From Mesorhizobium sp. SCN 65-20 (GTDB lineage Bacteria > Pseudomonadota > Alphaproteobacteria > Rhizobiales > Rhizobiaceae), in NCBI GenBank assembly GCA_001724355.1, contig MEEF01000005.1, forward strand, positions 1 to 64,000: a DNA stretch of 64,000 nucleotides, written 5' to 3'. The position numbers and the translations under genes are program-made. Of the stretch, positions 43,494 through 52,630 are shown in pieces. A model generated the notes under the pieces. The model made no database searches. It saw only the letters and a program-made list of their open reading frames with translations, and was not told the DNA's origin. The first letter of the stretch is position 1; the number at the start of each line of letters is the position of its first letter.

Positions 43494-43652
43494 TCAACGC
43501 AGGGCGGCGGTGGTCGCCGGAGCGATCGTCTCGACGGTGGGCTCGGCATGCGCCCTGTCGCGAAGGAGAACGCCGGCAACGCCTGCGAACCCCAACAGGG
43601 CCTGGGCATAGAGCAGTGCTGAAAGCACCGATGCTGCGCGTTTGTTGTTCAT
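43494..43652 (-). CDS. Small exported peptide (52 aa)
   Basis: MNNKRAASVLSALLYAQALLGFAGVAGVLLRDRAHAEPTVETIAPATTAALR; signal-peptide-like, AxA site. Confidence 0.45.
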   Translation of the reverse strand: MNNKRAASVLSALLYAQALLGFAGVAGVLLRDRAHAEPTVETIAPATTAALR

Positions 43653-43852
43653 TGTTCCGGTCCCGTTTTCCGGCGTGGGGATCAAACATCGTTTTCTGTT
43701 TGCCGAGACCCGCGCCGCCTGACCTGCCTTAGACGGCGCGGGTGCCCGGTCCTCGCTACGCTTTGAACGTGCGAGGCTCTGCGTACCGCTGCCGGCACGA
43801 GACCGGACCGCCCACGCCCATGGACCCGGCGGAAACGCAGTTAGACGAACAT

Positions 43853-44020
43853 CTACATCGCGTCGGGGAAAGCTGCGGTCGCCGGGGCCATGTCCTGCCT
43901 CGCCGAGATTTCCGCCGCCGTGGCGCTGCCCGGGCTTGCGAGAACACCGATCCCCGTCAGAATCGCCGTAGCGACGCCCACCCGCAGGAACCAGATCGCA
44001 AACAACCGTTTCGCGCCCAT
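43853..44020 (-). CDS. Small exported peptide (55 aa)
   Basis: MGAKRLFAIWFLRVGVATAILTGIGVLASPGSATAAEISARQDMAPATAAFPDAM; signal-peptide-like; below ORF-track cutoff. Confidence 0.45.
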   Translation of the reverse strand: MGAKRLFAIWFLRVGVATAILTGIGVLASPGSATAAEISARQDMAPATAAFPDAM

Positions 44021-44366
44021 CCAGCCTTCGCAACATTCGTTTCGCAGGAAGCAATTTGTGCTGCGGCTGTATCAGGAAGATGCCGCCGAGTGACGGCGAG
44101 CTGTTCCCAATGTTTCAAAGTTGTTTCTGCAAGCTGCATGACCCCGCGGAACTGCTGGAGAAAAGCTGTCGCCGCTCCGATGCGGTTTGCATGCCCAGCT
44201 GGACGCGCCACATGAGAAATGGCTGATATGAAGATCCGTAAGCGAATTTAGAAACACATAAGAAACAATACGAACTGATAAGCGAAATTTTTCCGAAACA
44301 TGCGGCTGACAAAAGCCCCTCATTACCAAACACATTTGGCCGGCCAGACCGGCCCAGGGGGCTGCC

Positions 44367-44828
44367 ATGAAAATCCAGTTCAAGCGAAAGTTCATCAACA
44401 TCGCGGCGATAGCCGCAACCGGTGCAGTGTTGCTGCTGGCCAGCGGAGAGGGCACAGCACAGGCCGCAAGCCAGATCGTCGCCCGCGTCTCGATCAGTCA
44501 GCAGAGGATGCAGGTGCTGGTCGATGGTCGCCCGACCTTTCTTTGGAAGGTGTCGACCGCCGGCCGGGGCTACGTGACGCCGACCGGATCGTTCAAGCCG
44601 ACGCGCATGCACGAGATGTGGTATTCGCGCAAATACGACAACGCGCCGATGCCGCACTCCATCTTCTTCAACGGCGGCTATGCGGTGCACGCCACCAACC
44701 ACATCAGCCGCCTCGGCCGGCCGGCATCCCATGGCTGCGTGCGCCTGCACCCGGACGACGCCGCGGACTTCTACCAACTGGTCGAGTCGTTCGGGCCGTC
44801 GAACACCAGCATCGTCATCATGAAGTAG
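44367..44828 (+). CDS. L,D-transpeptidase (YkuD family), exported
   Basis: Signal peptide; SQQRMQVLVDGRPTFLWKVSTAGRGYVTPTGSFKP...YAVHATNHISRLGRPASHGCVRLHPDDA. Confidence 0.93.
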   Translation: MKIQFKRKFINIAAIAATGAVLLLASGEGTAQAASQIVARVSISQQRMQVLVDGRPTFLWKVSTAGRGYVTPTGSFKPTRMHEMWYSRKYDNAPMPHSIFFNGGYAVHATNHISRLGRPASHGCVRLHPDDAADFYQLVESFGPSNTSIVIMK

Positions 44829-44922
44829 GCGGCCGCGGCCTTCGGGCTGGGTGGCGAGTGCCCGTCCGGAGCTTGACCGCTCCTGGCGGGCTCTTTGTTC
44901 TGGCGGTTTCGAGCTGTGCGTG

Positions 44923-44938
44923 CTGCATTGCCGTGCAG
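44923..44938. promoter_or_regulatory. Weak LacI-type operator candidate
   Basis: CTGCAT-TGCC-GTGCAG, same 6-4-6 geometry as the stronger sites. Confidence 0.35.
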
Positions 44939-44949
44939 GTTTTTGATGT

Positions 44950-44965
44950 TGCACGGCAGTGCACA
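44950..44965. promoter_or_regulatory. LacI-type operator candidate (one degenerate half-site)
   Basis: TTGCAC-GGCA-GTGCAC, exactly 100 bp upstream of the perfect-arm site at 45050. Confidence 0.5.
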
Positions 44966-45049
44966 ATTCTATCGATCGATGTTCGCGGTTGTGGCGTGAG
45001 AGCCAACGGATGGCCGAAAATATAGCGTTTTCAAACAATTCCTAATGGA

Positions 45050-45065
45050 TTGCACGCCTGTGCAA
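45050..45065. promoter_or_regulatory. LacI-type operator upstream of ABC transporter operon
   Basis: TTGCAC-GCCT-GTGCAA, perfect 6-bp arms. Confidence 0.7.
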
Positions 45066-45220
45066 AAATTTGCCGAATCCCGATTGACACAAGCGTATCG
45101 GGAATGGAATGAATATGCCGTAGGCAGGCAATCTGCCGGCCGCCCGGAGGAGGGGCGGCAGCGACCGGAACCGGCGGATCTTTCGAGGCTCGCGACAGGT
45201 GGCGGCGCAATGGAGGAGGG

Positions 45221-45322
45221 ATGATGTTCGTGCCATCACTTGATTGGCGAGGCGCCTGCCAGCATTCGGCCGGCAGCTATGCCGCTCAGGCTTCCCGCCC
45301 GGCCAGAGGCAGCGCCTCGTGA
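45221..45322 (+). CDS. Leader/upstream ORF (33 aa) coupled to the permease gene
   Basis: ggaggaggg RBS, then MMFVPSLDWRGACQHSAGSYAAQASRPARGSAS; TGA overlaps the permease GTG (GTGA). Confidence 0.5.
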   Translation: MMFVPSLDWRGACQHSAGSYAAQASRPARGSAS

Positions 45323-47169
45323 GCAGCACTTCCCAGACTTCGGGCGCGATGGCCCGTCGGCAGGCAATGGCGGCTCCCAGCCGGGCGCAGCGCCTGCGCT
45401 ACCGGCTCAAGATCGCGCTTAGGGAACCGACTACCACCATCGGCATCCTCGCGGCGGCGCTGTTTGCCTATCTCATCGTCGTGCCGATCATTTCGATGCT
45501 GTCGGACGCCATGCGCGTCCAGTTCGGCGACGAGCGCCGCATCAAGCAGGACGTCGGCGACCTGACATGGTACTACATCGAGCGCGTCTTCGCCTCGCGC
45601 GTGTCCTACGATCTGTTCTGGGGGCCGCTGGTCAACACGCTGAGTGTCGCGGTCGGGGCGATAGCGCTGTCGATGCTGGTCGGCGGCACGCTTGCCTGGC
45701 TGCTCAGCCGCACCGACATGTTCGGCCGCCGCTGGTTCGCAACCGCGCTGATCGTGCCCTACATGCTGCCGGCCTGGACCTTCGCGCTGGCCTGGACGAC
45801 CCTGTTCAAGAACCGCACGGTGGGCGGCCAGCCCGGCTGGCTGGAATCGCTCGGCTTCACCCCGCCGGACTGGCTGGCCTATGGCCAGGTGCCGGTCACC
45901 ATCATCCTGGCGCTGCACTATTCGCCCTTCGTGATCCTGCTCTTCGGCAACGCGCTGCGTCGCTTCGATTCTCAGCTCGAAGACTCGGCACGCATCCTGG
46001 GCGCCAGCCGCCTGACGGTCGCCCGCAAGATCATCATGCCGCTGATGCGCCCGTCGCTGATGTCGGCGATGGTGCTGATCTTCGCCAAGTGCCTCGGCGA
46101 GTTCGGCGTGCCCTACGTGCTCGGCCTGCCTGTCAACTTCGACGTGCTGGCGACCTCGCTCTACCAGAACATCGCCTCGCGGCAGGTCGGCGTGGGCGCC
46201 GTGCTCGCCGGCTCGATCATGCTGATCGGCATCATCACCATCACCATCGACGCCCGCCTGATGAGGGAGGCACGCCGCTTCGTGACGATCGGCTCCAAGG
46301 GGTCGATGAACCGGCTGAGCCCACTCGGGGCGATGCGCATCCCCGCGACCGCCTTCGCGGCGCTGATGTTCCTGCTGAGCGTCGGGCTGCCGCTGATGAC
46401 GCTCATGCTATCGACGGTGATGCGGGTGCCGGCGCAGTTCACGCTGGACAATTTCACGCTCGACTACTGGTTCGGGACCGACCTCAACACCGTCGCCCTG
46501 CAGACAGGCATCCTGCTCAGCCCCGATCTGTGGAACGCGGCCTGGAACAGCCTGAGGATCGTCGGCATCGCGTCGCTGACCTCCGGGCTGCTCGGCCTTC
46601 TCGTCGGCTATGTTGTCGCGCGCACCCCGGTCAAGCCGCTGGGCACCTTCCTGCGCCAGGTGACGTTCCTGCCTTACCTGGTGCCGGGTATTGCCTTCGC
46701 AGCAGCCTATCTCTCGCTGTTTGCCGTGCCACGCGGACCGATACCCGCACTCTACGGCACCACCCTGATCCTGATGCTGGCGCTCATCGCCGACCAGATG
46801 CCCTATGCCTCGCGCGCCGGCATCGCCGCTATGACGCAACTCGGCAAGGAACCCGAGGAGGCCGCCCAGATCGCCGGCGCGGGCTGGTTCCGCCGCATGA
46901 CCTCGATCGTCATCCCGATCCAGAAGGGGGCGCTGACGACCGGCGTGCTCTTGCCCTTCATCTCCGGCATCAAGGGTCTCAGCCTGTTCGTCGTGCTCGC
47001 GGTGCCGTCCACGGACGTGCTGACCACCTATTCTTTGAGGCTGGTCGACTACAACTACACGCAGGCGGCCAACGCCGTCGTGCTCATTATCGCCGGCCTC
47101 GCCTATTTCGGCGCGCTGCTCGGCCAGAAGCTGACTAAGACCAATCTCGCCCAAGGACTGGGGACCTGA
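45319..47169 (+). CDS. AfuB/FbpB-like two-module ABC transporter permease
   Basis: Two BPD modules (LEDSARILGASRLTVARKIIMPLMRPSL and EPEEAAQIAGAGWFRRMTSIVIPIQKGAL). Confidence 0.9.
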   Translation: MSSTSQTSGAMARRQAMAAPSRAQRLRYRLKIALREPTTTIGILAAALFAYLIVVPIISMLSDAMRVQFGDERRIKQDVGDLTWYYIERVFASRVSYDLFWGPLVNTLSVAVGAIALSMLVGGTLAWLLSRTDMFGRRWFATALIVPYMLPAWTFALAWTTLFKNRTVGGQPGWLESLGFTPPDWLAYGQVPVTIILALHYSPFVILLFGNALRRFDSQLEDSARILGASRLTVARKIIMPLMRPSLMSAMVLIFAKCLGEFGVPYVLGLPVNFDVLATSLYQNIASRQVGVGAVLAGSIMLIGIITITIDARLMREARRFVTIGSKGSMNRLSPLGAMRIPATAFAALMFLLSVGLPLMTLMLSTVMRVPAQFTLDNFTLDYWFGTDLNTVALQTGILLSPDLWNAAWNSLRIVGIASLTSGLLGLLVGYVVARTPVKPLGTFLRQVTFLPYLVPGIAFAAAYLSLFAVPRGPIPALYGTTLILMLALIADQMPYASRAGIAAMTQLGKEPEEAAQIAGAGWFRRMTSIVIPIQKGALTTGVLLPFISGIKGLSLFVVLAVPSTDVLTTYSLRLVDYNYTQAANAVVLIIAGLAYFGALLGQKLTKTNLAQGLGT

Positions 47170-47170
47170 C

Positions 47171-48301
47171 ATGCCGAAGATCAACCTGCGCGGCGTCGAG
47201 AAGAACTACGGGGCGAACGCCGCCAACGCGGTGGCCGACCTCGATCTCGACATAGGCGACGGCGAATTCATGTGCCTGCTTGGGCCGTCGGGCTGCGGAA
47301 AGACGACGACGCTGCGCATGATCGCCGGGCTCGAACATCTGACCGCGGGCGAGATCAGGGTCGGGGCGCGGGTGGTCGACTCGGTGACCGAAGGTGTCTT
47401 CGTGCCGCCGGAGAAGCGCGACATGGGGCTGGTGTTCCAGAGCTATGCACTGTGGCCGCATCTCACCATCGAACGCAACACGGACTTCGGCCTGCGCCTG
47501 CGCAAGATGCCCAAGGCCGAGCGCGAGGCGCGCGTCGACCAGGTGATGAAGACGCTCGGCATCGAGAAGTACCGCGAGCGCTATCCGTCCCAGCTTTCGG
47601 GCGGCCAGCAGCAGCGCGTGGCATTGGCCCGCATGCTGGCGGTCAACCCGGAGGTGCTGTTGCTCGACGAGCCGCTGTCCAACCTCGACGCGGCGCTCCG
47701 TCTCGAGATGCGCGCCGAACTCAAGCGGCTGCACCGCGAGTTCAAGACGACGATCGTGTTCGTCACTCACGACCAGTGGGAAGCGATGACGCTCGCCACC
47801 ACGATCGCAGTGATGAGCGAGGGGCAACTGCAGCAGGTAGGCACCCCCAACGACATCTACGACCGCCCCGCCAACCGCTTCGTGGCGCAGTTCGTCGGCA
47901 ATCCGCCGATCAACATCGTCGAACTCGGCAACGGAAAATCCGAGGTATCGCGGCTGGCAAGGCAGTACCTCGGCGAGCGCTACGCCGAACTCGGTGACGC
48001 CGGCTCGATCGGCATCCGGCCGGAGTCTTTGAGGCTTGCCGACGCCGAACGCGGCGTTGCGGAGGGTGCGTTCTCCGGCCAGGCGGAGGTGACCGGCATC
48101 CTGCCTACCGGCGGCAGCTGGATCATCGAGCTCACCGCCGCCGGCGAGAAGCTGTTCATGACCACTCACCAGTCGCCTGAGGTGGAGGTGGGCGACGCGG
48201 TGACCTTCTGGGTCAAGCCCAAGGCGCTGCATGTGTTCGATGCCGAGGGCAACCGTTCGGAGGCGGCGGACCGGCTGTTCAGGCCGGTGAAGGTTCACTG
48301 A
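47171..48301 (+). CDS. AfuC/FbpC-like ABC transporter ATP-binding protein
   Basis: [51 protein letters not shown]-like C-terminus. Confidence 0.93.
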   Translation: MPKINLRGVEKNYGANAANAVADLDLDIGDGEFMCLLGPSGCGKTTTLRMIAGLEHLTAGEIRVGARVVDSVTEGVFVPPEKRDMGLVFQSYALWPHLTIERNTDFGLRLRKMPKAEREARVDQVMKTLGIEKYRERYPSQLSGGQQQRVALARMLAVNPEVLLLDEPLSNLDAALRLEMRAELKRLHREFKTTIVFVTHDQWEAMTLATTIAVMSEGQLQQVGTPNDIYDRPANRFVAQFVGNPPINIVELGNGKSEVSRLARQYLGERYAELGDAGSIGIRPESLRLADAERGVAEGAFSGQAEVTGILPTGGSWIIELTAAGEKLFMTTHQSPEVEVGDAVTFWVKPKALHVFDAEGNRSEAADRLFRPVKVH

Positions 48302-48392
48302 GGGAGACGCGGCGAGGCAACGCGCGCGCAAGGCATAAGACGACGGGAAACCAGGATCGCCTTGCCGGGCGGTCCGACACAGGGAGGAGAGC

Positions 48393-49529
48393 ATGACTGG
48401 ACTGTTCGACAAGAGGGTAGCGAAGGGGATGGCGGCTTCTGCGCTGGCGGTCGCTGCCGTGCTGTACGCCGGCGTGGCCGGCGCGCAGGAGAAGTTCGAC
48501 CTCGATGCGCTGATCGAGGCGGCCAAGAAGGAGCCGCCGATCAGCGTCTATTCGAGCACCGGCAAGATCGTGAAGCAGGCCGAGAACTTCACCAAGAAGT
48601 ACGGCGTGCAGGCAACCGGCACCAAGGCGAACGCCGCGGCACAGCTCGAGATGGTGATCCGCGAGGGCCAGGCCAAGAACGTGCAGGGCGACGTGATCCA
48701 GATCAGCGACGTGCCGGCCGGCGTGGCGCAGCTTGTGCCGCAGGGCTTCGTCGAGAGCTGGCTGCCACCGGATCTCGCTGACAAGATCCCGGCCAAGTAC
48801 CAGAACCCGCTGACCATCTCTAACGAGGCCAACGTCTTCGCCTACAACACACAGCTCAACGAGAGTTGCCCGGTGAAGAATATCTGGGAGCTGACCGAGG
48901 CCAAGTGGAAGGGCAAGGTCGCGATGCAGGACCCGCTCAACAAGGCGTCCTATGTCGACTGGTTCAACCAGATGGCGACGAACGCCGACGACAAGGTGGC
49001 AGCCGCCTACAAGGAGCACTATGGCAAGGACCTGGTGACCGACGAGGAGGGCGCAACGGCTGCCTGGGTGAAGGCGCTCGCCGCCAACGGGCCGCTGCTC
49101 ACCGACGCCGATGAGGGAGCTGCTCAGGCCGTGGGCGCACCGGACCAGAAGGAGCAGTTCATCGGCCTGATGAGCTCGGCCAAGTTCCGCAACAACAAGG
49201 ACGTCGGCAGCAAGCTCGGCCTTTGCGCCGGGCTCCAGCCCTTCGCCGGGTGGATGTATCCGAGCCTCGGCTTCATCGCCAAGGGCACCGACAGCCCCAA
49301 CGCGGCGAAGCTCTTCATCCACTACCTGCTGACGGAGGAGGGCATCGCCCCGCAGGCGGACGACGGCAAGATGTCGACCAACGCCGACGCGAAGCTGCCG
49401 GAAGACGAACCGTCCGGCATCGGCAAGGTCCTCGACCAGATCTTCCCCTACGACTCGGCGACCGCCCAGAGCGACTGGGATGCGCGCCAGGATTGGCAGG
49501 ATCTCTGGCGGGTCAATTACCAGAAATAG
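48393..49529 (+). CDS. AfuA/FbpA-like extracellular solute-binding protein (copy 1)
   Basis: Signal peptide; ISVYSSTGKIVKQAENFTKKYGVQATGTK... family 1/6 solute-binding fold. Confidence 0.9.
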   Translation: MTGLFDKRVAKGMAASALAVAAVLYAGVAGAQEKFDLDALIEAAKKEPPISVYSSTGKIVKQAENFTKKYGVQATGTKANAAAQLEMVIREGQAKNVQGDVIQISDVPAGVAQLVPQGFVESWLPPDLADKIPAKYQNPLTISNEANVFAYNTQLNESCPVKNIWELTEAKWKGKVAMQDPLNKASYVDWFNQMATNADDKVAAAYKEHYGKDLVTDEEGATAAWVKALAANGPLLTDADEGAAQAVGAPDQKEQFIGLMSSAKFRNNKDVGSKLGLCAGLQPFAGWMYPSLGFIAKGTDSPNAAKLFIHYLLTEEGIAPQADDGKMSTNADAKLPEDEPSGIGKVLDQIFPYDSATAQSDWDARQDWQDLWRVNYQK

Positions 49530-49541
49530 CGCTTGCACTGC

Positions 49542-49567
49542 CGCGCCCGGCAGGCCTGCCGGGCGCG
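49542..49567 (+). terminator. Perfect 26-bp palindrome between the tandem solute-binding genes
   Basis: CGCGCCCGGCAGGCCTGCCGGGCGCG then ttt. Confidence 0.6.
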
Positions 49568-49596
49568 TTTCAGCCGGAACCTGACGGGAGGAAGCG

Positions 49597-50739
49597 ATGA
49601 AACCGGCGTTTGGAACAAGCAGGAAAATAGCATTGGCGACGACGGCGCTGGCGAGCCTGATGGCCGGCGCCGTTCTGGCAGCGGCTCCGGCGCGTGCCCA
49701 GGCATTCGATCTCAACGCGCTGGTCGATGCGGCGAAGAAGGAAGCGCCGATCAACATCTACGACAGCACCGGCAAGATCGTCGAAATGGCCGAGAACTTC
49801 ACCAAGAAGTACGGCGTGCAGGCGACGGGCATCAAGGTTTCGGCGAGCGCGCAGCTCGAGATGATTGTGCGCGAGGGCCAGGCCAAGAACGTCAAGGGCG
49901 ACGTGGTGCTGATCACCGACGCGCCGGCCGGACTGGCGCAACTTCTGCCGCAGAAATTCGTCGAGAGCTATCTGCCGCCTGATATGGCCGACAAGATCCC
50001 GGCCAAGTTCCAGGATCCGCTGGCGATCACCACCAACGCTGCCATCTGGGCCTACAACACCGAGGTCTATGACAGCTGCCCGGTGAAGAACATCTGGGAA
50101 CTGACCGACCCGAAGTGGAAGGGCAGGGTGGCTTTCTATGACCCACTGTCGAAGGGCACCTATCCGGACTGGTTCAACCAGACCGCGACGCATGCAGACG
50201 ACAAGATGAAGGACGCCTACAAGGCGCATTTCGGCAAGGATATCGACGTCGGCGAAGACAGCGCAACGGCCGCCTGGGTAAAGGCCTTCGCCGGCAATGC
50301 GCCGCTGCTTGCGGACGCCGACGACGCGATCTCGGAAGCGGTCGGCGCGCCCGGCCAGAAGGAGCCGTTCTTCGGGCTGATGAGTTCGGCCAAGTTCCGC
50401 GACAATGCCGACAAGGGCTACAAGCTCGGCCTCTGCGAAGGGCTCGAGCCGTGGCCGGGCTGGACCTACGTCAAGCTCGGACTGATCGCGACCGGCACCA
50501 AGAGCCCGAACGCGGCCAAGCTGTTCATCCACTATATCCTGACCGAAGAAGGCATCGCGCCGCAGGTGAAGGACGGCAAGCTGCCGACCAATCCCGACAT
50601 CGGTCTGCCGGCGGACGAGCCCTCGGGTATCGGCAAGGTGCTGGACAAGCTGCAGCAATACGACGCCTCGACCGCGCTCGAGGACTGGGACGCGCGCCAG
50701 GATTGGCAGGACCTCTGGCGCGTCTCCTACAAGAAATAG
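49597..50739 (+). CDS. AfuA/FbpA-like extracellular solute-binding protein (copy 2)
   Basis: Close paralogue of copy 1 (INIYDSTGKIVEMAENFTKKYGVQATGIKVSASAQLEMIVREGQAKNVKGDV). Confidence 0.9.
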   Translation: MKPAFGTSRKIALATTALASLMAGAVLAAAPARAQAFDLNALVDAAKKEAPINIYDSTGKIVEMAENFTKKYGVQATGIKVSASAQLEMIVREGQAKNVKGDVVLITDAPAGLAQLLPQKFVESYLPPDMADKIPAKFQDPLAITTNAAIWAYNTEVYDSCPVKNIWELTDPKWKGRVAFYDPLSKGTYPDWFNQTATHADDKMKDAYKAHFGKDIDVGEDSATAAWVKAFAGNAPLLADADDAISEAVGAPGQKEPFFGLMSSAKFRDNADKGYKLGLCEGLEPWPGWTYVKLGLIATGTKSPNAAKLFIHYILTEEGIAPQVKDGKLPTNPDIGLPADEPSGIGKVLDKLQQYDASTALEDWDARQDWQDLWRVSYKK

Positions 50740-50754
50740 CTTCCCGGTGGGCTA

Positions 50755-50794
50755 GGGACGGAGCCCTTCTCCTTCGGCTCCGTCCCACTTTTTT
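50755..50794 (+). terminator. Rho-independent terminator after second solute-binding gene
   Basis: GGGACGGAGCC-N9-GGCTCCGTCCC-acTTTTTT. Confidence 0.85.
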
Positions 50795-50820
50795 CGCCGG
50801 GACGAAATGGAGACTTGAAG

Positions 50821-51627
50821 ATGTCGAAAAGCTCGGGGCGCAAGCTCGTGCCACCCAGGGCGCTGCTGCTGGATTTCGGCGGCGTGATCGTGGCGACCAC
50901 GCATGTGCCGGGATGGCGCGAGCGGCTGGCCTCGCATGTGCATAGCCTGCTCGATCAGGCCGGGGTGAAGGCGCCCGAGCTTTCGGTCGAGCAGATCGCT
51001 GATGACATCAAGGCGGGCGGCGTGGCCGACTCGCACTGGAAGGATGCGATGTCGCGGCCATTCTCGCCGCGCGAACTGCGCCATGAGGAATTCTGGGGCG
51101 ATTTCGTTGCGGGCGATTGGCCCAGGCCGGCCCGGGACGTGGTGGTGGCCGAGGCCTATGACCTCTGCCGCAAGATGGGCACCTGGAAGAGCGAGCGCGT
51201 CGTGCGTAAGGGCATGCTGGATCTTCTCGATGCAGCCGATGCGGCGGGCGTGCCGGTGGGCATCGTCAGCAACGCGCTCTGCGGGCAGGTTCATGTCGAC
51301 TTCCTCGAAACGCATGGGCTGACCGGGCGCTTCGCCGTCGTCATCCACAGCGACGAGGTGAAGGTGCGCAAGCCAAATCCGGAGATGATCTGGCTCGCCA
51401 CGCGCGCGCTTGGCATCGAGGCGGGCGATGCCTGGTATGTCGGCGACAATTTCGACCGCGACGTGCTGTGCGGCCAGCGTGCCGGAGTTGGGGGGAATAT
51501 CCTGATGGAGGCCAAGGGCACCTACGACCTGCCTTACGAACTCAAGCTCAAGCCGGATGCGATCGTGGCCGATCCGGTCGGGTTGCTCGCCCTGTTCACC
51601 GAGGCGACGCGGGGGATCGCAGCATGA
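50821..51627 (+). CDS. HAD-superfamily hydrolase (HAD-IA type)
   Basis: ALLLDFGGVIVATT; VGIVSNALCG; HSDEVKVRKPNPEMI; WYVGDNFDRDVLCGQRAG. Confidence 0.88.
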   Translation: MSKSSGRKLVPPRALLLDFGGVIVATTHVPGWRERLASHVHSLLDQAGVKAPELSVEQIADDIKAGGVADSHWKDAMSRPFSPRELRHEEFWGDFVAGDWPRPARDVVVAEAYDLCRKMGTWKSERVVRKGMLDLLDAADAAGVPVGIVSNALCGQVHVDFLETHGLTGRFAVVIHSDEVKVRKPNPEMIWLATRALGIEAGDAWYVGDNFDRDVLCGQRAGVGGNILMEAKGTYDLPYELKLKPDAIVADPVGLLALFTEATRGIAA

Positions 51628-52496
51628 TCGGCATCGACGAAGCCAGGCATTTGCGCGACGTCGCCGAGCGCGCGTCCAAGCTGATGCGCGAACCGCTGCT
51701 GGCGGCATTCCGTTCGCACATTTCGGTCGACTACAAGGTCGACCTGCACGACGTGGTCACCAGGTACGACAAGGAATCGGAAATAGCGATCCGCGCCTTC
51801 ATCCTGGGTGAAGTTCCGGACTCAGCCGTGCTCGGCGAGGAGGAGGGAGCGAGCGGCGAGGGCCGGGTGCAATGGTATGTCGACCCCATCGACGGCACCG
51901 CCAATTTCGCCCGCGGGCTTGCCTTCTGGTGCGTTTCCGTCGGCGCCGTCATCGACGGTGAGATCGTCGCGGGAGCCGTCTACGATCCGGTGGCCGACCT
52001 GTTGTTCTCGGCCGATCTTTCCGGCGCCTGGCTGAATGGCGAGCGGCTCAAATCCCGCTCGGTGCCCGACGAACGGCATGCAGCGCTGATCACGGGCTAT
52101 CCGGTGGAGCGCGATCTCAGGCTCGACGGCCGCGATCGGGCGCTCGCCAATTTCAGCGAACTGGTCGAGACGTTCTCGGCATTGCGGCGGCCGGGGAGCG
52201 CTGCGCTCAGCATTTGCCACGTCGCCGCCGGCTGGACGGACGCCGCAGCCGGCTTCGGCGTGAATGCCTGGGACGTGGCGGCGTCGATCCTGATCCTGCG
52301 CCAGGCCGGGGGCAGCTATCGGTCCCTGACCCTCGGCAAGGTCGATGCGGGCGCCCGGGATTTCATGTGCCCCGGCTATGTCGCGCTCGGCGAGGGCGCC
52401 GACTATCCGACGCTGATGCGGGTGGCGCGCGATATCTCGGACAGGCGCGACGCCGCTGGCCGGCCGAAGCTCTCGGTCGCCGGAGGCGGGGCATGA
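51624..52496 (+). CDS. Inositol monophosphatase family protein (1)
   Basis: LGEEEGASGEGRVQWYVDPIDGTANFARGLAFWCVSVGAV; NAWDVAASILILRQAGG. Confidence 0.93.
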   Translation: MIGIDEARHLRDVAERASKLMREPLLAAFRSHISVDYKVDLHDVVTRYDKESEIAIRAFILGEVPDSAVLGEEEGASGEGRVQWYVDPIDGTANFARGLAFWCVSVGAVIDGEIVAGAVYDPVADLLFSADLSGAWLNGERLKSRSVPDERHAALITGYPVERDLRLDGRDRALANFSELVETFSALRRPGSAALSICHVAAGWTDAAAGFGVNAWDVAASILILRQAGGSYRSLTLGKVDAGARDFMCPGYVALGEGADYPTLMRVARDISDRRDAAGRPKLSVAGGGA

Positions 52497-52594
52497 CGGC
52501 GGTGGAGACGCCCCGTGCACTAGTTTGCACAAATCTTGCCATTTCGGCACAGAATGATGCAAAGGAAATTATCAATTGCATGGTGTTGACGAAC

Positions 52595-52610
52595 TTGCAC
52601 GCGTGTGCAA
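52595..52610. promoter_or_regulatory. LacI-type operator upstream of second inositol monophosphatase gene
   Basis: TTGCAC-GCGT-GTGCAA, perfect 6-bp arms, directly after a TTGACG -35-like element. Confidence 0.75.
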
Positions 52611-52630
52611 CTTGACCTTAGGAACTACGC

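Noticed and set aside
52515-52540. GTGCACTAGTTTGCACAAATCTTGCC half-sites
   Set aside because: Half-sites are in the wrong orientation or degenerate; the perfect-arm site at 52595 explains the promoter better.
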